From Aureobasidium sp. EXF-3400 (Eukaryota > Ascomycota > Dothideomycetes > Dothideales > Saccotheciaceae): a stretch of DNA of 64,000 nucleotides. The position numbers and the translations under genes were made by a program. Location: positions 1 to 64,000 of the forward strand of contig SWBL01000057.1 of the NCBI GenBank assembly GCA_024195585.1, read 5' to 3'. Below are positions 22,508 to 33,214 of the stretch, one piece after another. The notes under the pieces were generated by a model, which was not told where the DNA came from, did not search any database, and was given only the letters and a program-made list of their open reading frames with translations. Every line of letters starts with the position of its first letter. The stretch's first letter is position 1.

Positions 22508-24274
22508 TTACAGCAACCAATCCAAGAATTTCTCCCACTTGGTCACCGGTACCTTCTCATTGACTGCACCTCTGGGATCAAAGCGACCAGAGAACAGATC
22601 AATCTCGCTGGCTCTAGCAATCTTTGTTCTCTTCACAATCTTCCAAACCACGTAGGGGACAATGTAAATTGCAATGCCAATGTACGAGGCGATGAAAGAT
22701 CCGGTGTTCCAGTTTCCGCTGAGGAAAACGCTGAAGCCGGAGAAGATGGTGATGATACCGCTGCCGATGGCGCCGACGTAGGCGGCAAGGGGTTGAAGGC
22801 GTCCTTTCATGGGAAGGGTGTTGCGGTCCATGTTTTGGGCTTTGCAGGCGTGGTGGTAACGGATGTAGCAGATGCACAGGGTCATCCAGGCAAGAAGACC
22901 GGCGACGGTACTAAGGTTGAGCAACCACGAGAAGGCTTGGGAAGCACCACCCGAGCCGAGGGAGAGATAGGCGAGGGGTCCGAAGGCAAAGGAAGCGAGG
23001 ACAGCCCAGTAAGGAACACCTTGACGGTTGACCTTGGCGAAGAATTGAGGCATTTGGCGATCTGCGGCAAGAGCGACGAGCATGCGCGAGCCAACGTAGC
23101 AGTAGCTGTTACCAGCTGACCAGGCAGAGACCAGGATACATGCGTTGACGATGGAAGGCAGGGCGGTGATGCCAGAGTTCTTGATGGCAATGACCCAAGG
23201 AGACGAGTTTGCGTTTCCGGTGCCAGAGACGAGGTTGGGGTCGTTGGAGGGAACGATCATTCCGATGAGAAGCGTACCCAAGACGTAGAAGAAGAGAATA
23301 CGGTAGGTAACACGGTGGACAGCCTTGGGAATAGCCTTGTGCGGGTTCATGGTCTCGGCGGCTGCGACAATGACAGTCTCAACACCAATGTATGAGAAAC
23401 TGGCGTTGATGAAAGCACTGAAGAAAGCCAAGAAGTGCCCGGCGTTTCCCTTGATGCCGTTGTAGTCGGTGAAGGGTCCCTGATACACAATTAGTATGAT
23501 TTCAACAAATTCGAACGATCAGAACATACAGGGTTTCTCCAGTATCTGAAGCCAATAGTTTCATGATTAGGTGCGCCGCCGGCAGTAATGACAATAGCGA
23601 CAATGACCAAGCCCAAGAAACAGAGGATCTTGATCGATGCGGTAATGACTTCAGCCTCACCGAAGAATTTGACATTCATTAAATTGATCGCCAGGATCGC
23701 CGCGAGACCGACAGTAATGACGACGGCGGGCGTAATGTCGGTCCAATAAGATACTACAACTGCTGCGGCAGAGACTTCCGAGGCGATGGCAATTGTATAG
23801 CAGTATCCGTAAGAAATGGCCAGAGTGAAACCGAGAGCAGGGTCTACGAAGCGAGTTGCGAAATGAGGGAATGAACCAGCAGTAGGGAACTGTGCATCGT
23901 TAGCCACTTGCCACCTTGTTTTCGCAATGACTGAAACTCACCAAAGTGGCGATTTCTCCGACAGACTCCATCACACACCACAAAATCAGACCGACAACAG
24001 AGTAAGCCAACAAGAGACCCAGAGGTCCTGCGCTGGCCAGAGCACTTCCAGTACCAACGAAAAGACCCGTTCCGATACCACCGCCGAAACCAATGAATGT
24101 AACGTGTCGTGCCTTCAGTCTACGATGTGTGTGACCGACACCACCAACACCATAGACAGCATCATGGTCTCCCGATCCAGTAACGAAGACCTCCTCCGAG
24201 TTTGACTTGTAGATAGATTTGTCGTCACCAGCACCCGAAGGAGCAGCAGCATCTGCCCCGTGCTCGAAAGTCAT
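22508..24274 (-). CDS. Amino acid permease (APC superfamily, YAT type)
   Basis: Twelve-helix plasma-membrane amino acid permease of the yeast amino acid transporter group. Exons are 24274-23942, 23889-23530 and 23479-22508, giving 1665 nt and 554 aa. The N-terminal hydrophilic tail (about 50 residues) precedes the hallmark RRLKARHVTFIGFGGGIGTG, then GTGSALASAGPLGLLLAY. Exon 2 holds helices 3-5 and exon 3 the rest, with ETMNPHKAIPKAVHRVTYRI and the RQGVPYWAVL loop. Substrate range cannot be read. The N-terminal Lys and Ser residues could serve ubiquitin or phospho-regulation as in yeast relatives, by inference only. Confidence 0.93.
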
Positions 24275-25628
24275 GGCGATGGAAACAATCTGGGGAGTCT
24301 GGAGTACTCCAAGAAATGACTCAAGCTGTTTTGCGTGTAAGGAACTGTTGGCGTTTGAAGATGGAGAGCAAAAAAGACCAGTTGTTGGTCATAGAATCTC
24401 TTTAAGCATTGTGAAAAGAAAAATTTCTCTTCGTCGTCTCAACGCCTGAGCAGAGCACGCAATGCGATCACCAGATTTAGAGTTTCGGTTCTGACTTTCC
24501 AGAACAAATCGATCCTTTGGGGACAGAGCTTCTTCGATCGCCGAGACTCTTGGTTTTTTTGCTTGTGTCGCGTGCCTGCTTGCCAGTTTTGTTCTTCTGC
24601 ATGTGTCGGGGCAGCAATATTTTCATATACCAATTCGATACCCAGAGCGAGTAGATGAAGTCTTTGCAAGCGCACATGAAAAATCGGCCAGTTCATTGCT
24701 GGTGCTGTTCCTGTTCGAGACCTTTGTGCTCCGGGCGGCACCGATGAAAAACTGGGGAACTGCTCATCTCAACCAATTCTGGTGTCATGCAAATTCCAAG
24801 CGTATTTTCTTCTGGGGTCGAGATGCTGTCGCTCTGGTAGATCCTGACTCTGTCTTGTTCGAGTGCTGTATGGCGAATTATGATGCAACCTGCGCTAGTG
24901 AAGGGATGGGAGAAGAAAGAACAACGACAGAGGAAAGAATCATGAGCTGAACAAATCTTGCTCGTAGGATTTGGGTGTCATTTGGCGACGCACGGTGACA
25001 GACGGCCTTGAAGAGTGCGCGTTCTCATTGCTTCAAGGACACGATGTGCTCAGCTTTCGATACAACCGACGATGATACATCTTCAAAAGCTCTGAGATGT
25101 AATTTCTCGAAGCAATCGGAGGGGGAAAGGCAAGTATTTTGTGGTGGGACGTGATGGGAGAAGTAGGTCAGGGTTATGTGGACTCGTTGCTGAATAAGCG
25201 TCTGTGCTCGTGCGATATCGTCCTCACTCACCTTCCCTTCTGGACTATATGCCGATAACAATCTAATAACAGGCAGACCTGACTCGATTGGAAAAGAGTC
25301 ATCTAGTTAGAAGCGCATTTAGCCGGCATTCAAAACACATAAATCTGATTGGCATCATCAATCTTTCACCGCTATCACATTTCAGAACTCGAAACCAAAA
25401 CCCCTGAAGCTTTCAGACAAAAAGTCATCAGCCGCCGTATAGCAAACACATACCGCTGGACTGGCTACACCATCTCTACTGCCATCAGACCTATTGAATC
25501 AATACTTGGAAGGTCTCAGAGACAAAGCTCGTTCAGCCCACGTCCGTCAGAACAAACGTCTCGCACAAACCAAAGAACCAACCTGCCAACCACCTTTCAA
25601 CTCTCTGTGTTCTCAGAAAATCATCGCA
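24275..25628. other. Divergent intergenic region
   Basis: About 1.35 kb between the permease (leftward) and the hydrolase (rightward). Short frames at 24439-24950 and 25025-25261 are unrecognised. The 25349-25669 and upstream 25494 frames are non-coding extensions into the hydrolase 5' region. Confidence 0.5.
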
Positions 25629-26612
25629 ATGGCTACAACACAAGAAGTCCTGCTTCCGCGTCCAGGTAGAGAAACCTCTTCGCCCGTGGACTCAATACCA
25701 GGACCTTCCGAAGATTCATTCACCCAAACATTCGGACACCATCTCCCATCCGCCACATACCTATCCACCTCTTACGGAAAGCTCGCCTACTACACTTTCT
25801 CTCCTACTACCCAACCCACCACCACCACCACTTCTACCACCTCACCCTCTCGCGTCCTCTTCCTCCACGGCGTACAAACACCCGCACTAGGACTCTCACC
25901 CCTAGCCAAAACCCTGCACTCTTCCTTCCCTGATGCAGAGATGGTGTCAGTCGATCTCTGGGGCCATGGGTTATCCTCCACACCCGTGGCGCCACATACA
26001 CCCTCTCTCTTCCATGCAGCCATTGATGCTGTGCTTAAAGCTTTACACTGGTCTTCCTGCCATTTAGTTGGGTATTCATTCGGTGGATCTCTGGCGATAT
26101 CTTACATTGCCTCCTCTGCCTCACGAGCTGCTGAAATTTCTTCGGTGGCATTGGTTGCGCCGGCTGGACTCTGGCGTACGGAAGACCTGGACGAGGAAAA
26201 ACTCTACTCCCCTGATTATTCCATCGCAAAATCCCACGTTTTGTATCTTCTCGAAGGCGGCCCCCTCATCATCCCCTCAGACTCAGCCTCCCGCATCGCC
26301 AACGGCGAAATCGTCGCCGAGAAAATTCGCCACTGGCAAATGCAACACCACCCCGGCCACACAGCAAGTGTCATCTCCATAGTAAGAGATGGCGGTATCT
26401 TCAGCCAGGAAGAAATTTATCAACAAGCAACAAAAACAGGTATTCCCATAATAGCGGTATTGGGAGAAACCGATGATGTGGTATTCAAAAAAGACTTGAA
26501 GGAGGTAGGGGTAGGGAATGTGATTGTTGTGAAGGGAGTTGGACACGGCGTCGTGAGGCAGGAGGTTGCTGAGGTTGCCAAGCACATTGGACAATTCTGG
26601 GAAGGGTTATAG
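25629..26612 (+). CDS. Alpha/beta hydrolase
   Basis: Single-exon 327-aa alpha/beta-hydrolase-fold protein. The oxyanion region is VLFLHGVQTP, the nucleophile elbow is VGYSFGGSL (Ser 150), the acid is probably in VLGETDDVVF and the His is in VKGVGHGVV. The helical cap lies around WRTEDLDEEKLYSPD. It has no signal peptide and is probably cytosolic. The start MATTQEVLLPRP at 25629 is chosen over an in-frame Met at 25494 because the upstream segment looks non-coding. An odd Thr-rich run (codons near 25810-25840, repeated acc) precedes the first core strand. The substrate is unknown (esterase, lipase or haloperoxidase-like). Confidence 0.88.
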   Translation: MATTQEVLLPRPGRETSSPVDSIPGPSEDSFTQTFGHHLPSATYLSTSYGKLAYYTFSPTTQPTTTTTSTTSPSRVLFLHGVQTPALGLSPLAKTLHSSFPDAEMVSVDLWGHGLSSTPVAPHTPSLFHAAIDAVLKALHWSSCHLVGYSFGGSLAISYIASSASRAAEISSVALVAPAGLWRTEDLDEEKLYSPDYSIAKSHVLYLLEGGPLIIPSDSASRIANGEIVAEKIRHWQMQHHPGHTASVISIVRDGGIFSQEEIYQQATKTGIPIIAVLGETDDVVFKKDLKEVGVGNVIVVKGVGHGVVRQEVAEVAKHIGQFWEGL

Positions 26613-26917
26613 GAGTTCGAAGAGTCTTGCATGATTCCTTCGAAAGCATATAGCGACGTGATCGCTATCAAAAAGCACAATGATCTCTACATCCGGGATG
26701 TAATCCGAAGAGAGCCCAGCATATATATCATCTCATTGGATGCTATCCTGTTGCTCTAAAGTATCATGCATTCTTATAGTCCTACGCGTTATGTAATTCC
26801 GCACACAGGAGAGGGAAGAAAGAGGAATTGTTCATTTTGAAAGTTCATAACGTTTCTATACGTAAACATTCATACACCATCGTTATCATGCTACACTATA
26901 CTACACCACCCATCCCT
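26613..26917. other. Convergent intergenic stretch
   Basis: Convergent 3' regions of the hydrolase (plus) and the Cys-repeat gene (minus). No gene is seen. Confidence 0.5.
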
Positions 26918-28039
26918 CTACAACAAAAAAGCAACAACACCAAAAATAGCAGCAATACCACCCTGCACACCAAGCCCAGCAGCACCTCCAGTATAAGGCA
27001 CAATAGTAGAGCTAGGAGCCGTAGTCTTAGCGGCACCAGTAGCACCCACAGTACCAACACTACTTCCATTCACAGCAACCAAAGTAGGCTTGCCAGAAAC
27101 AATAGCCGTAGAAGTAGCATACTCATACCCTACCAAACCAATACAGCGAGAGTTGAAGCAAGAGTTGTAGCTGCACTGCGAGGAATCGCTGCAAGTAGCG
27201 TTGAAAGGTCCGCAAACCATGCCAGCAGCGAATTCTTGGTATGCAGAGGAGACTGTGCATTCAGCGTTGTTTACGCATTGGGAAGTGGCATTGCAGCTCT
27301 TGCCCAGGGCGATAAGGCCAGAAGAAGGAGGTGTGGAAGTGGCAATGGGCATGATGGACATCATGCCTGATACAGTCGAAGAAACGGAGATGGGCAAGAT
27401 GGACATCATACCCGAAGCAGTGGCGGAAGCAGTGTTGGCGAGATAAGCAGAGGAGGCAAGAAAGCCATTGCACAAGCCGTTGTTGCAAGTGTTGGTTGCG
27501 CATTGAGAGTCGTTGCTGCATGAAGCCTGGAACTTGCCGCAACCCTTGATTTGCATAAAGTTGGAAGCGTAGCAGTCAGCACCGTTGGCGCATTGTTCGG
27601 TGTTTGCGCACTCGGCGCCCAGAGGAAGGGAACCAGCAGCAGCGACGACGGTGGATGAAGGAGCAGGCAGAGCTCCCTGAGGACTTGATGTGGAAATGGC
27701 GACACTGGATGCAGTAGAGGTAGGCATGTATTGGAGAGAGGTGGGCATCAACCACTCTGATTGAGGAAGAGGGCCACTGCAGATTCCGCCGGCGCAGAAG
27801 TTGGTGGCGCATTGCGAGTCGTTGTCGCATGCTGCGTTGTACTTGCCGCAAGAGGTGATCTGCATAAAGTTGCTGGCAAAGCATTCAGCACCTCCAGCAC
27901 ACTGTTCAGTGCGAGCACATTCGGCACCGAGAGGAAGGGTTCCAGGGTCCGCAACGACGGTCGACGAGGGAGCTGGAAGAGCTCCTTGAGCATTGACGGC
28001 AGCTACTGCCGCGGCGATAGCGAAGAATGAAGAGCGCAT
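26918..28039 (-). CDS. Secreted, GPI-anchored protein with three cysteine-rich repeats
   Basis: Single-exon 373-aa cell-surface protein. The signal peptide is MRSSFFAIAAAVAAVNAQ. Three Cys-rich modules follow at about residues 33-90, 138-195 and 245-300. Each has about eight Cys with spacing like CARTEQC..GAECFASNFMQ..CGK..A.CDNDSQCATNFC. Modules 1 and 2 are near copies and each is preceded by the same GALPAPSSTVVA linker. Module 3 is more diverged. Ser/Thr-rich linkers, including repeated SGMMSI units, separate modules 2 and 3. The C-terminus has a small-residue omega region and the hydrophobic tail GGIAAIFGVVAFLL, typical of GPI attachment. The role is probably cell wall or adhesion; no enzyme motif is seen. 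Confidence 0.85.
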   Translation of the reverse strand: MRSSFFAIAAAVAAVNAQGALPAPSSTVVADPGTLPLGAECARTEQCAGGAECFASNFMQITSCGKYNAACDNDSQCATNFCAGGICSGPLPQSEWLMPTSLQYMPTSTASSVAISTSSPQGALPAPSSTVVAAAGSLPLGAECANTEQCANGADCYASNFMQIKGCGKFQASCSNDSQCATNTCNNGLCNGFLASSAYLANTASATASGMMSILPISVSSTVSGMMSIMPIATSTPPSSGLIALGKSCNATSQCVNNAECTVSSAYQEFAAGMVCGPFNATCSDSSQCSYNSCFNSRCIGLVGYEYATSTAIVSGKPTLVAVNGSSVGTVGATGAAKTTAPSSTIVPYTGGAAGLGVQGGIAAIFGVVAFLL

Positions 28040-28149
28040 CGTGTCGAGTAGGTGTAGTGATTCAAATTATTGTCGAAAGCAGAGAAAGGCGGCGAGAGAC
28101 GATTGATAGTGCTGTGTGAGGGAAACGATCGTTAGCAGGAGCCCATCAA

Positions 28150-28156
28150 CTTTATA
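28150..28156 (-). promoter_or_regulatory. TATA box of the Cys-repeat protein gene
   Basis: TATAAAG on the minus strand about 111 bp upstream of the start at 28039. Confidence 0.45.
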
Positions 28157-28537
28157 GAGTCAAGTCGATGAACATTGCACAGCTTTCCCCGCCCACGGCC
28201 GTATAACCATGATCATGGCTCAAGAAACCAAGAGGTTGATGGACTGAGCGTTGGTAGCAAAATGGAGCACCCCGCGTCATAAGACTCTGTTTTTAGAATA
28301 ACGTTGGCGTCCCAAGCCACTTCCGCTCGTGTCGATCCGAGTAGAGCCGCTTGGCATCAGAGTATCAAGAAGTCAGAAAGCCGACTGGGCCGGGTATAGG
28401 CTGGATACTACGTTGTTGAACACTTGAAAGTGTTGTTGCACTGAGAATGATAGTCGTCCGTGTGTTCGGCGTCGATGCTATATGCGTCTCGAGAGCTCGG
28501 ATTGCAGTTCGTAAAGTGTAGATTTGGCATAGCTTCT
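28157..28537. other. Intergenic stretch
   Basis: Upstream of the Cys-repeat gene and downstream of PRP4, both on the minus strand. No gene is recognised; the frame at 28408-28695 is a shadow. Confidence 0.5.
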
Positions 28538-30205
28538 CTACGTACTCGTATCCATGCCGGTCGAGGTGTCATGGTCGTACAGACCCTGCATATCGTCTCT
28601 TGCCCATAGCTTGACTGTGCGGTCGTAACTCGAACTGACAATCCACTTGGCGTCGCTGGTGACATCTGTCGAGAGCACATGACCTGAATGACCACTCAGA
28701 CTCTTACACAAAGCCCAATCGTCGGCCGAGAAGATCTTAACATTTCTGTCGAAACCCGCACTGACGAAGAAAGTGCCGCTCTTCTTTGGAGTGAAATCTT
28801 GTGTCTCCCCGTGCCTGTCCAGAGATTTGCCGCTTAGAGGGCTGTCTGTACCCTTGAACCAGCGGAGATCGGTTACACCACCCTTGTGAGCACCTATTGA
28901 CGCCGTCTCTTTCATAGCACGGATATCCCAGCACTTTGCGAAACCATCGCCTGAGCCAGTCATGACGCGGTAACCATCTGGACTCCAGTCAAGACCGTAG
29001 ATTGGAGCAATGTGGCTTTCGAGATACAGGACGCGACGACCGCTACGCAGATCCCACAAGCAGGCAATACTGTCGAGACCAGCACTTGCAAGGAGAGAAC
29101 CATCCGTGTTGAAGGCGACGGTATATGCCTCGTGCGAGTGGCCCTCCTGCAAGAGCAGCTCTGTGGTAGTCTCAACGTCCCACAGCCTCCATGTGGTGTC
29201 ATATGAGGCTGAAGCGAGGTATTTTCCTGAGGGGTGGAACTCGGTTCGGCATACTCTGCCCGTATGGCCAGATAGTGTCGAGATGGGAGTGTCCTGGTTG
29301 AGAGACCAGAGATGGATGTTGCCCTCTCCACCACCAGAGGCCATGTTCAAACTGCCTTCGGACACGGTGGTGCCGTCCAGAGTGGAGCCAGGGAACCAGG
29401 AGATACCGCTGACTTGGGCAGTGTGACCACGCAAAACAGCCTTTTCTTCCAGATTGGGCACACCCAACAGCTTGATTGAACCTCCCCAGTTTCCTGCAGC
29501 GATCATCTGTCCGTTGGGCGAGAATCGGGCCATGCTGACGGGTCGCTCTCCAGCAATCTGTGAACCGAACAGCTCAAAGCCTGACAGCTTGTCCTTGACG
29601 TAGTTGCGGTGGTCGACGTGTCGTTGTAGAGGGATGGCAGACTCGAGCCGTTGGAAGTGGACGCGCTGTTGTGTTCTGGGTAGAGAGAAGCGGGCCATCT
29701 CCTTGCGTGCCTCGAGCAGCTCGTCGACACCCTCTGTGTAGAATTCTTGCTCTTCCTCGTCTTCGTCCTCTTCATCGACATCCATGGCAACATCTTCTCC
29801 AGTGGCTTCTTGTTTGGCGTAGAGCAGTTCTCGTAGGCGGTCTCTGCGGTCTTCTGGTCGCTCGCCGAACAGAGTGATGGGCTCGCCGATTTCTCGTAGT
29901 CTTGCGCGTACTCGGACGTCGTCTGTGGGAACAGCAATGGCGTTTGCTTTGCGCTTGCGGTTGAACTGGGCGATAACATCGGCTGCTTTCTCTGAGCCAC
30001 CGGTGGCCGAGGGCATGTAGTAGTCGGTGTCGAGGGGGACATTCGAGAGGTCATATGTCATTTCGGCATCCTGGTTCGGGGTCTGTGTCAGTCGTTGGCG
30101 AGGGCTGGGAACTTTTGTGAACATGCGCAAGCGGCTGTCGGGTGCGGAGCGGCTTACCTCGTTCTCCTCCTCGACGTAAGCCTGTCGCGACGGGTGGATC
30201 GACAT
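28538..30205 (-). CDS. PRP4: U4/U6 small nuclear ribonucleoprotein Prp4 (WD40 splicing factor)
   Basis: Component of the U4/U6.U5 tri-snRNP that works with Prp3 in pre-mRNA splicing in the nucleus. The N-terminus MSIHPSRQAYVEEEN leads to the PRP4-like/SFM motif VRVRARLREIGEPITLFGE and ERPEDRRDRLRELL. Seven WD40 repeats follow, with marks such as HTAQVSGISWFPG, ASYDTTWRLWDVE, GLDSIACLWDLRSG, GDGFAKCWDIR and SSYDRTVKLWARD. I place an 87-bp intron at 30157-30071 (gtaagc...gactgac...cag) joining EEENE to DAEMTYDLSNVP, giving 526 aa; retained, it adds 29 in-frame residues. Met 30205 is chosen over an unlikely upstream extension to 30334. An acidic stretch (DVDEEDEDEEEQEF) precedes the first WD repeat. 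Confidence 0.95.
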   Translation of the reverse strand: MSIHPSRQAYVEEENEVSRSAPDSRLRMFTKVPSPRQRLTQTPNQDAEMTYDLSNVPLDTDYYMPSATGGSEKAADVIAQFNRKRKANAIAVPTDDVRVRARLREIGEPITLFGERPEDRRDRLRELLYAKQEATGEDVAMDVDEEDEDEEEQEFYTEGVDELLEARKEMARFSLPRTQQRVHFQRLESAIPLQRHVDHRNYVKDKLSGFELFGSQIAGERPVSMARFSPNGQMIAAGNWGGSIKLLGVPNLEEKAVLRGHTAQVSGISWFPGSTLDGTTVSEGSLNMASGGGEGNIHLWSLNQDTPISTLSGHTGRVCRTEFHPSGKYLASASYDTTWRLWDVETTTELLLQEGHSHEAYTVAFNTDGSLLASAGLDSIACLWDLRSGRRVLYLESHIAPIYGLDWSPDGYRVMTGSGDGFAKCWDIRAMKETASIGAHKGGVTDLRWFKGTDSPLSGKSLDRHGETQDFTPKKSGTFFVSAGFDRNVKIFSADDWALCKSLSGHSGHVLSTDVTSDAKWIVSSSYDRTVKLWARDDMQGLYDHDTSTGMDTST

Positions 30206-30432
30206 GATGGCGGTGCACTGTGCTGTTTGCGAAGGTTGACTTGATTCAGAGTGAGAAGGAGAGAGGTGGCAGATCATCAAAGAGGAAACAGCTGCGGGCA
30301 ACAAGTCCGGGTGGACCGTGCGCCCCGCCATCAATGATGTTTTTCGTCATAAGAAAGTTCGTCGCTCTTTCCACTTTCAAACACAGACAATCACACGTTC
30401 CTTCCACGTCCAGACACAAGAGCACACACGCC
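30206..30432. promoter_or_regulatory. Compact bidirectional promoter between PRP4 and GPN1
   Basis: Only 227 bp separate the two start codons of divergent housekeeping genes, so both promoters must lie here. No clear TATA box is seen in either direction. Pyrimidine-rich runs near 30355-30420 precede the GPN1 start. Confidence 0.6.
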
Positions 30433-31623
30433 ATGGCATCAACACCCACAACAGCAGCGGCAGGCGCGCAGCCACCCGTGACAATCGTCTGTGTCGGCAT
30501 GGCAGGCAGCGGCAAGACGACCTTCATGCAGCGCATCAACTCGCATCTGCACTCGAAACAAACTCCTCCCTACGTCCTTAACCTCGACCCCGCCGTCCGT
30601 AAAGTCCCCTTCGACTCCAACATCGACATCCGCGACAGTGTCAACTACCGCGAAGTCATGAAGCAATACAACCTCGGCCCCAACGGCGGCATTCTCACAT
30701 CTCTGAATCTGTTTGCGACAAAAATAGACCAGGTCCTGGGCATCCTGGAGAAGCGCTGTCTACCCGAGATGCAAGAGAAGGGAGAAGAAGACAAAGTGCC
30801 CAAGCACGTTTTGGTTGACACGCCCGGCCAGATCGAGGTCTTTGTCTGGTCCGCCAGTGGAAGCATCCTGCTGTCCTCTCTCGCCTCGTCCTTTCCCACT
30901 GTCCTCGCCTATGTCATTGACACACCGCGCACCACCGCCTCGACGTCGACCTTCATGTCAAACATGCTCTACGCCATCTCCATCATGTACAAGACCCGTC
31001 TACCCATGATCCTCGTCTTCAACAAGAACGACGTCAAGTCGGAAGAAGAAGCAATCGACTGGATGCGCGACTTTGAAAGCTTCCAAGAAGCTCTGCGCAA
31101 GGAAGAAGAGGAGGAGGCAGAGACTGGCGCTGGTGGCTCAGGTTACATGGGTTCTCTGCTCAACAGCATGAGTCTCGTGCTCGAAGAGTTCTACAACAAC
31201 CTCAGTGTTGTCGGTGTGAGCAGTATGACCGGTGCCGGCATCGACGCCTTTTTCGAAGCTGTCGAAGAGAAGAGAGTCGAATTCAACAACGACTACAAAG
31301 CCGACCTCGACCGCAGAAGAGAACAACGCGAAAAGGACAAGGAAGCCAACCGTGAAAAAGAAGTTGCAAGGATGATGAAGGATATGCGTGTAGGCGGCAA
31401 CAAGTCACGAACACCCAAGGAAGAGCCAGAGACCGTCTCCGAAGCTGAAGAGGAAGATGAGGATAACGGTGGTCTGATCGACAGAGATGAAGATGAAGAC
31501 ATCAGTCAAGAAGGTCTGCAACAGCGATACCAACAAGCTTTGGCCTCGGGCAGCAATGTCACGTCTGGTGAGGACATGAGCTTTGCCAAGTATGTCCAGG
31601 CTGCTGGTATGCAAAAAAAGTAA
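30433..31623 (+). CDS. NPA3: GPN-loop GTPase 1 (Npa3 / XAB1-like)
   Basis: Essential GTPase required for assembly and nuclear import of RNA polymerase II. Single exon, 396 aa from Met 30433 ([20 protein letters not shown]). P-loop is GMAGSGKTT (22-30), the GPN motif is in [15 protein letters not shown]3 is VDTPGQIE, G4 is VFNKNDV and a later Ser-rich loop is [11 protein letters not shown]. The C-terminal third is charged and probably disordered ([25 protein letters not shown]), as in eukaryotic GPN1. An upstream in-frame open stretch to 30220 lies within the shared promoter and is not used. Confidence 0.95.
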   Translation: MASTPTTAAAGAQPPVTIVCVGMAGSGKTTFMQRINSHLHSKQTPPYVLNLDPAVRKVPFDSNIDIRDSVNYREVMKQYNLGPNGGILTSLNLFATKIDQVLGILEKRCLPEMQEKGEEDKVPKHVLVDTPGQIEVFVWSASGSILLSSLASSFPTVLAYVIDTPRTTASTSTFMSNMLYAISIMYKTRLPMILVFNKNDVKSEEEAIDWMRDFESFQEALRKEEEEEAETGAGGSGYMGSLLNSMSLVLEEFYNNLSVVGVSSMTGAGIDAFFEAVEEKRVEFNNDYKADLDRRREQREKDKEANREKEVARMMKDMRVGGNKSRTPKEEPETVSEAEEEDEDNGGLIDRDEDEDISQEGLQQRYQQALASGSNVTSGEDMSFAKYVQAAGMQKK

Positions 31624-32440
31624 GACCTTTTCTTCCTTGCCTCCAAAGTCTTACTCAATACAAAAACGACGTTACGAATCCCTTTCTTCCTTTCTTTTTG
31701 TCCTTTTCTTTGTCCCATTTTCGCAAGTCACAAACATTCAAAGATTTGGTGTCCCACACTTTGAGGAGCTGCTCCTATCGTCAATAAACGCACAGCTCAG
31801 CAGTCTCGGTCCTGACTCTTCCATCCGAAGCGTTCGTGGATGGAAATCATCTGCCCAAAACCTCATAGAGACAAAAAATCTGTGCTCGCAAGAACAACGC
31901 TCTTGGAGTACAACTAATCTCCACAGTAGGCACATACCAAGGTGCAAGGTGCCAGGAGAGGCTGCTCATGCTTGAATCTTTTACGGCCGCACTCGAAACC
32001 GACATCTGGTATTTTTTACGCGAGTATCAATGGACATGCAAATACTTCAGGCAAAGCACCTCGTCGTTCCTGGCAAAAGGACAACAGGCAAATCTGCTCT
32101 GCGGAGAAAAGGATCGTTTGATCATCTGCCAAGGAGCGGACTCGTCTTGGTATACACTATAGAGCGGACTATACCAATCGCTTATACCAGTGCTGAAACG
32201 CCAAGCCACCTCCGAAACCTTCATCAAAGTCTTGGTATTGAGATTAGGCTGTACCGCATGGAAAAGCATCTATTCGATACTAGAGCATGCGTTCGTGGCA
32301 TTGATGATTTGTATCATGAATACGCGAGGTAGAGAGCTTGGACACGGGGAGATGTCCATATAACATCGCAGTCAGCTTTCGTCAAAACAGAAGCTCTCAT
32401 TTCCAGACTCGACACAGATTGACATCTCAACACAGTAAAG
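31624..32440. other. Intergenic stretch
   Basis: 3' region of GPN1 and upstream region of the deacetylase gene, about 0.8 kb. Frames at 31583-31975 and 32027-32332 are unrecognised. Confidence 0.5.
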
Positions 32441-33214
32441 ATGCATTTCTCTTCTCTTCTCCCCGCTATCCTCGCCATCAGCGGTATGGCCACCGCATCA
32501 GCAATACCCTCTCCCTTCCTCGGATCCAGACAAAGCAGCCCAGCAGCCGGCATCGTCTACTCCAAATGCAGCAAACCCGGCGTCTTTGCCCTCGCCTTCG
32601 ACGACGGCCCAGGCCAATACACCGAAGAACTCATCAAAACCCTCAACGCCGCCGGAGCAAAAGCCACCTTCTTCTTCACCGGCACCCTCTACGGCTGCAT
32701 CTACAACCGCGCCTCTGCAGTCAAAGCCGCATACTCCTCCGGCCACCAAGTTGCCTCGCACACCTGGACACACCCTCAAACCCTCGATTCCATGAGTGTA
32801 GCTCAACTCACCACTGAAATGCAAAAGCTGGAAACCGCACTGGTCAATATCATCGGTGTCAAGCCCACCTACATGCGCCCTCCCTATCTCAAAACCGGGG
32901 GCAATGTACCCACTGCAATGAAGTCTCTCGGCTATAGAATGATCACCGACAGCGTTGACTCTCAAGACTGGAATGGTGCTTCTGCTTCTGCATCTGAGCA
33001 AAAGTTCCGCAGTGCTGGTCCTAGCACTTCTGATGGCAAGGGGCATATTTCTTTGATGCATGAGACTTATGCTAGTACTGTGAGGGACTTGGTGCCGAGA
33101 TTGATCAAGTGGGCCAAGGAGAATAATTTGAAGATGGTTACTGTTGCGGAGTGTCTTGGTGATGCGAGTGGTGCTTATGCTAAGGGAACTGGTGGTGGTG
33201 CTCAGACTTGCTAG
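32441..33214 (+). CDS. Secreted polysaccharide (chitin) deacetylase, carbohydrate esterase family 4
   Basis: Removes N-acetyl groups from chitin or chito-oligomers, probably outside the cell or in the wall. Single exon, 257 aa. The signal peptide is MHFSSLLPAILAISGMATAS. The NodB homology domain spans about 45-235. Motif 1 is AFDDGPGQY (catalytic base Asp-Asp, 54-55), motif 2 is SHTWTHPQ (metal-binding His 107 and 111), motif 3 is RPPYLKTGG, motif 4 includes DSQDWN and motif 5 is ISLMHETY. No carbohydrate-binding module follows; the tail is Gly/Ala-rich and ends in Cys. Substrate could also be another acetylated polysaccharide. Wobble composition flips from C-rich to G/T-rich after about 33000. 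Confidence 0.93.
   Translation: MHFSSLLPAILAISGMATASAIPSPFLGSRQSSPAAGIVYSKCSKPGVFALAFDDGPGQYTEELIKTLNAAGAKATFFFTGTLYGCIYNRASAVKAAYSSGHQVASHTWTHPQTLDSMSVAQLTTEMQKLETALVNIIGVKPTYMRPPYLKTGGNVPTAMKSLGYRMITDSVDSQDWNGASASASEQKFRSAGPSTSDGKGHISLMHETYASTVRDLVPRLIKWAKENNLKMVTVAECLGDASGAYAKGTGGGAQTC

Noticed and set aside
22481..23119. 212-codon plus-strand frame
   Set aside because: Antisense of the amino acid permease exon 3; the permease explains the sequence fully.
32498..33061. 187-codon minus-strand frame
   Set aside because: Antisense of the CE4 deacetylase, whose motifs are complete.
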